DNA of 64,000 nt from Telmatactis stephensoni. Taxonomy: Eukaryota > Cnidaria > Anthozoa > Actiniaria > Isophelliidae. Positions 57,100 to 64,000 of the stretch are shown one piece after another (positions within the stretch are counted from its first letter, which is position 1; each line of letters begins with the position of its first letter). The stretch is taken from contig JALIZF010001770.1 of the NCBI GenBank assembly GCA_029948255.1, forward strand, positions 396,001 to 460,000. Direction: 5' to 3'. Made by a program: the position numbers and the translations under genes. The notes under the pieces were generated by a model. It ran no database searches, was not told where the DNA came from, and saw only the letters and a program-made list of their open reading frames with translations.

Positions 57100-58140
57100 A
57101 TGCTTAATTCCTTGTTTTTTCTTGTTATGTCAAGTAGCTGTTTTTATAATCACTTTAAATTGTATTATCAGTGTAATCTAGAAGGCTAGAGAAAAGTATT
57201 CAGCTAGTGTGTCATTCTATTCTACATTAGATAAAACAAAACAACAACCACAAAAAGCAACATGTCACAATATAGGGAAGACAGACAAATCAAGATATGT
57301 TGTTCTGTAATATTCAGGATGTTGAAAAGGTTTAATTAATTGTATCAATTTAAAAAAGGTTTTGGAGATTTTGCTTTCTATTTCTGAGAATTTTGAACAA
57401 CTACAAAGTCAATTATGAAATCTGACAGTGAATCTGAATATTGAGTGCACTGAGCTTACAAGCCCATACAATAAACAAACAAACAAATGCTCTTTAAAAT
57501 AATCTTCATTTCAACTTTTTCAAGCCCTTTACAATTGGGCAATTACCACAAGAAGACCAATTCATTTGAATCAAGAACATAAAAAATATTAAAATTGAAA
57601 TTGGAGCTCTGCTATTAGGAAGTAGTTGTTTTGAGTTGTTTTAGTGTAACCTGGAAGAGAGAATTCTTGTTTTGTGTAGAAGACAACTATTTATCTGTGT
57701 CATTCTATTCTACATAGTACAAAAACAAGGTTCCACAGTACTGTCAGAAAATGATGTTCTGCAATGTCTAATTGTTTGATTGAAGGATGTTGAAATGGTT
57801 CAGTATTTATGTGAATCAAATCAGTTTGAGGGGTTTTTGCATTCTATTTCTGAGAATTATGAACCACTACTACAAAGTCAATTATAAAATCTGACTGAAT
57901 CTGAATAAATATCACTGTGGTAACTGAGCTTGAAAGCCCTATAATTCTCAAGAAACTGAAGGGAAAGAAATAGAGCTTGATCTATAATATTTATTTCAAC
58001 TTTTACAAATGTAATCTTTGTTTGCCTATTACCACAGGAAGCCCAATTCATTTTTAATCAAAAACGTCAAAATAAAACAAAGTATTTAAAATCATTATTA
58101 TTATATTGAAATGGGAGCTCCGCTATTAGGTAGTACCTAA
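57100..58140. repeat. Diverged tandem duplication, period about 490-510 bp
   Basis: GTGTCATTCTATTCTACATA-type words at 57209 and 57697, TCTATTTCTGAGAATT at about 57378 and 57842, CAAAGTCAATTAT..AATCTGAC at about 57405 and 57875, and GGAGCTC(T/C)GCTATTAGG at 57602 and 58112 are in the same order. Non-coding on both strands. An ancient duplication or two copies of one element. Confidence 0.6.
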
Positions 58141-58337
58141 TTTTTATATTATTGATACTGTTCAGCATCCTTTTTAACACATATGAAAACCCCATCATAT
58201 TTTAACAATAGAAAAGCGTTATATGTTGTAGTATAATATTAAAATGAAATATAAAAACGTTTCTTATGGGTGACCAGTATGCATGTATTGTTTTGATGTA
58301 CAATACTTTCTTTTAAATGATCCACCAAATTAAACTA

Positions 58338-59096
58338 AACTTTATGCCATCCCTCAAATGTTAAGAGCCCAGGAATGATACATGTAGGGATATTGCTGAC
58401 CGAGCTAGCTCTGTTTGATGGGGCAAAAGACCAGACACAACACAAATGTTTGGATAAAAATCTGGCTATGTGCCAAGGACACATAGCCGGTATGTTTATT
58501 ATAAATAAGCTTCAATCAGAAGATGGCCAAATTGACTTCAATGTTACAATTTAAATATGCGCCCCATCAAAGGTGAGGGATAAAAAACGCCACATGATTA
58601 TAAAAACCATGTAATGACACAGTGGATGGAATGGGGAGGAGGAGGGTAAAATTATTCAAGAAAACAAGAGGAGCTGAAGTGAGGACTTTTCACTCTGAAA
58701 CAGTTTTAGCAGCAAAGGGCCCCCAGAGGGGGGTCAATTAAATTGGGAAATACAAATGCTAGGCACCAGGCCTCCAACCATTCTCCACCATTCATTCAGA
58801 ATGAGGGATAACATAAAAACATTATTGTAAACAATAATACCTTTATGCCATCCCTCAAAAGTTAAGAGCCCAGGAATCATACATGTAGGGATATTGCTGA
58901 CCGAGTTAGCTCTGTTTGATGGGGCAAAAGACCAGACACAACACAAATGTTTGGATAAAAATCTGGCTATGTGCCAAGGACACATAGCCGGTATGTTTAT
59001 TATAAATAAGCTTCAATCAGAAGATGGCCAAATTGACCTCAATGTTACAATTTAAATATGCGCCCCATCAAAGGTGAGGGATAAAAAATGCCAAAG
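58338..59096. repeat. Two nearly identical 250-bp direct repeats
   Basis: 58341-58592 and 58846-59096 share almost every base from ATGCCATCCCTCAAA to GGGATAAAAAA(C/T)GCCA, including GCCCAGGAAT(G/C)ATACATG and ATAGCCGGTATGTTTATTA. The 250 bp between (58593-58845) are unique and contain a G-rich patch. The unit is non-coding. The outer words (ATCCCTCA and TGAGGGAT) are inverted, so each may be a MITE-like unit, or the pair may be terminal direct repeats of a short LTR-like element. Confidence 0.75.
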
Positions 59097-59154
59097 ACCG
59101 ATTGGGTAAAGCGGTCACCCCACCCTAGCTCGGAAAGCAATCTAATATGCTAGT

Positions 59155-59446
59155 TGTTACTGAGTTGCCCCTGCAACTGTAAAAAGTTTGAATTAGTTAT
59201 AAATTAACAGAAAAAGGTATGAAAGGTCATGCTAGAAATAAAACAAATATAGATTGTAATAAATGACATTAAACATTCGCCTCGTTGAAAGGCTTTAATC
59301 AGCGAAAAGTTCACTTACTACATTTCACAAGAACATGGCGGCTAGTAAAGACAAATCCGCTGACATAAGTTCATGGGTTCACCACAGGAACCCCGAATAT
59401 AAATTTCAACAAAAGTTAGTAACTTAAATTATTAATTGTCACTACA
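59155..59446 (-). repeat. Gypsy 3' LTR, 292 bp
   Basis: Begins TGTTAC and ends CTACA on the plus strand (TG..CA rule), directly after the Gypsy pol tail and a G-rich polypurine tract on the minus strand (GGAAGGGGTGAA). No second LTR is in the window, so the 5' part is lost. Confidence 0.7.
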
Positions 59447-59469
59447 TTCACCCCTTCCTATAAATTGAG

Positions 59470-59965
59470 TCTATCTACAGGGCGACGCTCTCTCTGTGAT
59501 CTTCTCAATACAATAGGTTCTGGTTCGTTGCTTGGTTCAGGAATTTTATCAGCATGATGACCTTTATCTTGAAGGGGTACACACGGGACTTCTAGATCAA
59601 CACTGGGAAGCTGGGTTGAGGTGGATGACTCTTGATGATCTCTTGAAGTTGGGTGGGTGTGGATGATTCTGGATGTTCCACTTGACCATAAACAGCAAGA
59701 TGTTTAGTTGAAACTGTTGTTTCTCTGCCATCAGGATATCGAATATGAGCATAGTGAGCATTAGCATGGAGAACATCAGCCTTTTCAACCAAAGGATAAA
59801 ATTTACTGGGTCGTACATGACGCTTTACATAAACAGGACCAGGCTCAGCAAGCCAAGTAGGAATCGAACTGCCTGTAGATGAACGACGAGAAAAGTTCAT
59901 GAAACGTTCGTGAGGAGTCTCATTCGTCGCCGTGCATAGTAGAGAACGGATTGAGTGCAATACAT
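59470..59965 (-). pseudogene. Gypsy-type integrase C-terminal tail
   Basis: Minus frame starting at the left edge of the ISL2EU insert: VLPDVLHSIRSLLCTATNETPHERF (integrase core end), then WLAEPGPVYVKRHVRPSKF, HANAHYAHIRYPDGRETTVSTKHLA. After a slip near 59595 comes VDLEVPCVPLQDKGHHADK ending in RRSQRERRPVDRLNL and a stop, the usual C-terminal motif of metazoan Gypsy pol, 20 bp before the LTR. The upstream pol (protease, RT, RNase H) is missing. Confidence 0.8.
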
Positions 59966-60149
59966 CTGGTAGGACCAATAGCTGTTATTACAGTTCCGCA
60001 AGTCATTCTTGTGGTACAGCGGTATCTACGTGGAAATACACGGAAACGAGGCTTTCGGGCGAAGACATCATGAATTTCTGAGGTTCAGTGGAATATTCTC
60101 TTCAATTTCTTCTTTACTGTGCTTTTAAAGAAAGATTTCAGCCTTCTTT

Positions 60150-61751
60150 ATGATGACGAGACACTGCATAGCATATGGCTGTGTCAACAGTAGCAATAAA
60201 CCAGGATGTGCTGGATTATCTTGGCATTCTTTGCCTATCAAGAACAAAACATTACTTCGAACCTGGCTGATAAAAATCAAGCGAGAGAACACTCCCGTCA
60301 CGAAGAATTCCTACTTATGCAGTGCTCATTTTTCTGCAGAATGTTTCCAGAAAGCTATAGGTGGCAGCAGAGTATACTTAAAACCAGGATCTATCCCTAC
60401 GATATTTAGTTTTAACCAAGAAAGGCCTTCGAGGAAAGCACCTCTCGATAGATCGCAGTCTGGAAAATCTACACGTAAGGAAACATGTTCAAGCCTTGCA
60501 GACCTCGAGTTAAATGGAGCAGAAAAACACAATGATATTCAAGGTGATATTAATTCATTACCACGTGAAAAAAACGACGAATACGATTCTACCGAAGAAA
60601 TACTTGACGAATCACAGCCAATGGAACCAGAACTTACTGGCATCAGTCAGGAACACTCTGCACAGATTGCACAGCTCGAAGAGAGGCTCCAAGCAATGGA
60701 GAACAGACTAACGTGTACCAAGGAACTTCTTGAACGCCGCATTGCTGAACTTGAAAGGAAGCTAGAAGAGGAAAGAGAGGCCAGAAAGAACTTGGAACAA
60801 AAGCTTTTGGAAAACGTTTTCAACATCGATAATATCAAAAAGAATGACAAACTTTTCAAGTTTTATACCGGTTTTGAAAATTATGAAGTTTTCAGTATGA
60901 TACTGAACTTTCTTGGAAGAGAGGCAGCTTCTAGATTAGACTATGGGAACAAAGATCTAGAAAGGGTGGATTTAAAAGACAAACCAGGACCTCAACGGGC
61001 TCTTTCAGTGGAAAACGAATTCTTTCTCCTTTTGTGTCGTTGTAAAGTTGGGCTACTTGAGGAAGACCTAGCTACTAGATTTAGAATATCTCAGAGCCTT
61101 GTAAGTAAAATTATCATTACTTGGATCAAGTTTGTGTACTTCAGGTTCAAAGAACTGAACATCTTCCCAGATAGAGATATAATAGAGCTTCACAAACCTC
61201 AGTGCTTCAAAGATAAATACAAAGGTACCACAGTCATTATTGATGCAACAGAGATCTACATTGAAAAGCCTAGTAACCCTGAAGCACAGCAGTTGACTTT
61301 TTCCAGTTATAAGAACAGTAACACACTCAAGTCATTGATAGGTATTACTCCAAGTGGTAGTGTCTGTTTTGTTTCACAATTATATGGTGGATCAATATCA
61401 GATAAGGACATTACATTGAAGTCTGGATTTATTGAAAAGCTTCAAAGAAATGACGAAGTCATGGCAGATAGAGGATTCAATATTCAAGAGATACCAGAAA
61501 TTGTTTGCAAAGGTGTGAAGGTGAATGTACCCCCATTCATGAATGAGTCAGGCCAATTTACTGAAAGTGAATTGTTAAAAACAAGGCGGATTGCAACACT
61601 CAGAATCCATGTTGAGAGAGCCATAGAAAGAATAAAAAATTATCACATTCTAGACTTCATTCCAGTCACATTGTGCAAAAATGGATTAATTGATATGATT
61701 TTTTTCATTTGTGCTATGTTCACCAATTTCTTACCTCCCCTTGTAAACTGA
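60150..61751 (+). CDS. ISL2EU transposase: THAP domain, coiled coil, DDE core, 533 aa
   Basis: Intact single exon. Residues 1-90 form a THAP zinc domain (HCIAYGC..., LPIKNKTLLRTWL, NSYLCSAHF, KPGSIPTIF) that binds DNA at the element ends. Residues about 168-222 are a long coiled coil (QIAQLEERLQAMENRL..ELERKLEEEREARKNLEQKL) for oligomerisation. Then a helix-turn-helix (LATRFRISQSLVSKII) and a DDE_Tnp_4-type core: D in GTTVIIDATE, D in DEVMADRGF, E in LRIHVERAIERIK. The start at 60150 (MMTRHC) places the THAP cysteine at position 6, as usual. Open throughout, so possibly functional. Convergent with the YqaJ gene at 63.2 kb. Confidence 0.85.
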   Translation: MMTRHCIAYGCVNSSNKPGCAGLSWHSLPIKNKTLLRTWLIKIKRENTPVTKNSYLCSAHFSAECFQKAIGGSRVYLKPGSIPTIFSFNQERPSRKAPLDRSQSGKSTRKETCSSLADLELNGAEKHNDIQGDINSLPREKNDEYDSTEEILDESQPMEPELTGISQEHSAQIAQLEERLQAMENRLTCTKELLERRIAELERKLEEEREARKNLEQKLLENVFNIDNIKKNDKLFKFYTGFENYEVFSMILNFLGREAASRLDYGNKDLERVDLKDKPGPQRALSVENEFFLLLCRCKVGLLEEDLATRFRISQSLVSKIIITWIKFVYFRFKELNIFPDRDIIELHKPQCFKDKYKGTTVIIDATEIYIEKPSNPEAQQLTFSSYKNSNTLKSLIGITPSGSVCFVSQLYGGSISDKDITLKSGFIEKLQRNDEVMADRGFNIQEIPEIVCKGVKVNVPPFMNESGQFTESELLKTRRIATLRIHVERAIERIKNYHILDFIPVTLCKNGLIDMIFFICAMFTNFLPPLVN

Positions 61752-62408
61752 CAACTTAAACTTAATGACATTTTTTATTTTTAGAAGAGTATTAATACTA
61801 TGAAGATGTGATACTGTATTTGGCATTTTATTCCAGTTTTTATTGCATATAAATGGACAAATTGAAATGCAAACTAGCGCCTTGGCATGTGCACCTGCAT
61901 GATTAATGACTGCTAAAACCTTTTACTTTTACAGGATTGATACAAAAGTGCAAACATAACCATGATAGTACTATAATTTATTATTAAGAATGGCTTTTTT
62001 TGGCTTTTAACAAATGAATATTTTAATGTCTAAGCTTCATTGGTTTAAACCAGGCCTCCCCAGGATGGCTTGATGAGCTGAAAACCAACCTAATTTGCAC
62101 AAAATCCTTTTTAATTCTCCAATTAGCTCAATTTAGTACTAATTCATAGGTGGCTACTTTGTGGTTATATCATTTGCACTCTCTTTATATTACCAAAATA
62201 TGATAACCATTGCTTCTCATTGTCTCCTTCATAAATGGTTGACACCTACTGTAGATCACATTCCAAACTTCTTCTTATAAAAACCAATAATCTTTGAAGT
62301 TATTAGTTTTGGCTCACACACCATATGGTGATATGATGAATTTTACTTTCACACATGAAACAAATTAAAGTTAAAGTACCAAAAATATAATAATTTGGAA
62401 CTAGTCTT

Positions 62409-62552
62409 GGAGTGCTTTCAGTAAATCCATTAAAGAAATAGTTAATACTAAACAGTACTTAAAAAACAATAGAAAACAAAGGAGTTAGCTGAAATTATTA
62501 CTAACTTGCTACTACATGTAAATAATGTTGACAGGTTTAATGCAAGCACTCC
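62409..62552. mobile_element. Palindromic MITE, family of 52209-52344
   Basis: GGAGTGCTTTCAGTAAATCC pairs with the inverse of GGTTTAATGCAAGCACTCC; the interior contains CAATAGAAAACAAAGGA, as in the other copies. Confidence 0.65.
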
Positions 62553-62834
62553 AAGTGGAAGGTAATGTGTTGTGTAGTTGCTACTTTAACTGGAGAGTTT
62601 TTTAACCTACTAATCACAAATGTTTGATGGTAGTGACTGTTACCAAATAAGGCATTTCTAATTTCTGGAATAAACAATGTCACCCTATTAGAGTCATTAC
62701 ATTTAACCCATGAAATAGTTGGTGGACTACTACTAAGGGTACAGACACTGAAAGTGTGCAACATAAATAGCAGTAAATACCGGCAGTGCTAAATTATCAA
62801 TTAGCACTAAATAGTGGAAACTATTGCACACTTT

Positions 62835-62980
62835 TAGAGTGCACACACTAAATCTGTGAAACAAATAGCACCAATTACTACTAAATAGTGTTGATAAGAC
62901 AATAGGAAACAAAGGAATTTTCATAATTTATCACCTACTTTGTATTATTTATATTTCACGGATTTAGTGTGAGCACTCTA
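62835..62980. mobile_element. Palindromic MITE, family of 52209-52344
   Basis: TAGAGTGCACACACTAAATC with TGTGAAAC pairs with the inverse of TTTCACGGATTTAGTGTGAG plus CACTCTA; the interior contains CAATAGGAAACAAAGGA. The nested outer pair is at 62729-62999. Confidence 0.7.
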
Positions 62981-63184
62981 GTGTCTGTACTCTAGTTAGT
63001 AGTAAATTATTATGGTGTGCTTTTTTTTATAATTGAAGCAGAAAATTCTGACATTCAGATTACATGGGTTAAGTGTAACAACTATGCTTTTACTGCATTA
63101 ACAATATTTTGTGAGCAATTTAAATCCACTCTGTCAATTGTGTTAAACAGTACTTTGACTAAAAGCAGTTTTCACCCATATTGT

Positions 63185-64000
63185 TTACATTGCTCTCAGA
63201 ACTTTACCTAACCTTGGCAGACCAATTGCAATTCTTGGGTAAGCAATTTCAGTTGCAAGGTGCTTGTCATAGAATTCTTCAAGTTTTGGTACGACATTGT
63301 TTGCAAACTCTTTGCTCTTCTTCACACTGAATATGATAACATATTTCAGATCAGAGAGAACTAAATCTGCATACTCATATTCCATACAATAAAGTTGTTG
63401 CTGGACTTGATAAAAGTACTGGTGTTTTTCATTTAAAACCAGGTCACCATGATGAATTTTACTGATTCCTCTCTTGCACACTGCTTGTGTTAGTGATATT
63501 TCCCCAGGGAATACTCTTTTAACTTCTACTAGACATCTTTTAAAAACTTCTCCATCAGGGGATGCACCTAGGAAGGGATGGGTGGATGAAATTATGAATC
63601 CCACTTTATGAACTTTGCAACCTAGTTTATCTTCATACAGTTTCAAAATTTTGCTTTCATCTTCAAGTCCCTGTCTCATTTGTTGAGTCTGGAAATTTGT
63701 CTTGTAATGTAGAATCTCTCTGATGGCTTTAGTGGGACTGGTTGTTGGTTTTTGAAGTGCCCTTTTACACTTGGAAGCAGTTATACGATATTTTCTGTAC
63801 TGATTCCATAGCTTTGTCTTACTTTGCTGTTGTGTTTTGTTGCTTATCATGTTCCTTTCATCATCATTGACAAACAAATTTTGTTTTACGTTTTCTGCTC
63901 TTTGGTAAATTTCATGTATGGAAATTGGCTGAGCTTTTGGTGGAGAGATAATGTTTTCAACAGTGTTAGGCTTATCCCTTGACATTATCTTTGAAAAACC
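63185..64000 (-). CDS. YqaJ-family nuclease of ISL2EU, partial (runs off right edge)
   Basis: The frame is open at the window edge (codons upstream of the Met at 63983-63985 read GFSKI), so the true start is outside. YqaJ/lambda-exonuclease-like landmarks: NQYRKYRITASKCK, QQMRQGLEDESKI (helix with conserved Q and E), FLGASPDGEV (catalytic D), CLVEVKRVFP (ExK catalytic pair), HQYFYQVQQQLYC (QxxxY..Q..Y helix) and YADLVLSDLKYV. These enzymes digest one strand of double-stranded DNA and are carried by ISL2EU transposons. The end may be a splice donor (TTAGgtaaag near 63205) rather than the stop at 63185. No lesion seen. Confidence 0.85.
   Translation of the reverse strand, partial: GFSKIMSRDKPNTVENIISPPKAQPISIHEIYQRAENVKQNLFVNDDERNMISNKTQQQSKTKLWNQYRKYRITASKCKRALQKPTTSPTKAIREILHYKTNFQTQQMRQGLEDESKILKLYEDKLGCKVHKVGFIISSTHPFLGASPDGEVFKRCLVEVKRVFPGEISLTQAVCKRGISKIHHGDLVLNEKHQYFYQVQQQLYCMEYEYADLVLSDLKYVIIFSVKKSKEFANNVVPKLEEFYDKHLATEIAYPRIAIGLPRLGKVLRAM

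Larger units (their letters stand above)
61752..63184. other. Intergenic of ISL2EU with several palindromic MITE copies
   Basis: No gene. Palindromic elements at 62409-62552 and 62835-62980 (the latter inside a larger inverted pair at 62729-62999 with GGTACAGACAC and GTGTCTGTAC) belong to the family at 52209-52344. The stretch 61760-62400 has no feature I can support. Confidence 0.6.
59966..64000. mobile_element. ISL2EU-type transposon, right end beyond the window
   Basis: Interrupts the Gypsy pol tail at about 59966-59975. Holds an intact THAP/DDE transposase (plus) and a convergent YqaJ-nuclease gene (minus), the known two-gene set of ISL2EU elements. Left terminal repeat and AT duplication could not be verified because the right end is missing from the window. 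Confidence 0.7.

Noticed and set aside
1..64000. CRISPR array, prokaryotic operon or phage
   Set aside because: No regularly spaced direct repeats with unique spacers. The genes have GT-AG introns and eukaryotic transposon families, so the minisatellites are not CRISPR.
1..64000. tRNA or rRNA genes
   Set aside because: I looked for A/B-box-like and TTCGA contexts by eye and found no convincing cloverleaf; a tRNA scan would be needed to exclude short ones.

Overview
The window is AT-rich animal DNA whose recognisable content is almost entirely mobile elements. Exons are short, have GT-AG introns, and lie among autonomous and non-autonomous transposons. The mix points to a cnidarian, most likely an anthozoan such as a stony coral, although a sponge or another marine invertebrate cannot be excluded from sequence alone: Polinton remnants, tnp2-type transposases with many introns, ISL2EU with a YqaJ nuclease, Harbinger, a DD34E element with introns, a CR1/L2-like LINE with a 2A-like leader, BEL/Pao and Gypsy pieces, RecQ-like helicase relics and a Ulp1 protease/PHD relic. 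I see no confident single-copy host gene, rRNA, tRNA or CRISPR array.

Layout. 0-7 kb: a SAP-domain ORF running off the left edge, a decayed Polinton DNA polymerase B (minus strand) and an intact Polinton-type minor-capsid-like ORF. 7.3-7.9 kb: a lone protein-kinase exon. 8.1-13.0 kb: a four-exon tnp2-family transposase (minus) whose only visible lesion is one nonsense codon. 13-17 kb: a RecQ-like relic, a foldback and a 595-bp MITE with TA duplications. 17.2-27.7 kb: a LINE (minus) split by two later insertions, a 981-bp piggyBac derivative with TTAA duplications and a 6763-bp Tc1/mariner-like transposon with TA duplications and 69-bp perfect inverted repeats. 29.2-38.2 kb: a divergent pair, an unrecognised minus-strand gene and a second, decayed tnp2-type transposase (plus). 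39.9-46.5 kb: a minisatellite, a DM-domain-like relic, BEL gag, Tc1 pieces and LINE tails. 49.7-54.5 kb: a Ulp1-PHD relic and a complete Harbinger element inserted in a 36-bp minisatellite. 55-59 kb: a second RecQ-like relic, duplicated non-coding repeats and a solo-looking LTR with a Gypsy pol tail. 60-64 kb: an ISL2EU-type element with an intact THAP/DDE transposase and a convergent YqaJ nuclease cut by the right edge.

The element most likely to be new is the 20,536-27,298 transposon. Both of its multi-exon genes can be assembled with consistent splice phases and no lesion: a 301-aa DD34E transposase (minus) and a convergent 580-aa protein (plus) with two PB1-like/ubiquitin-fold-like segments and a C-terminal SAM domain. 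Tc1/mariner elements normally carry only a transposase, so an autonomous two-gene member with an adaptor-like partner deserves follow-up. Harbinger (transposase plus Myb/SANT partner), ISL2EU (transposase plus nuclease) and the tnp2 locus (transposase plus divergent unknown gene) show the same two-gene plan, so the window is a small gallery of transposons with accessory proteins.
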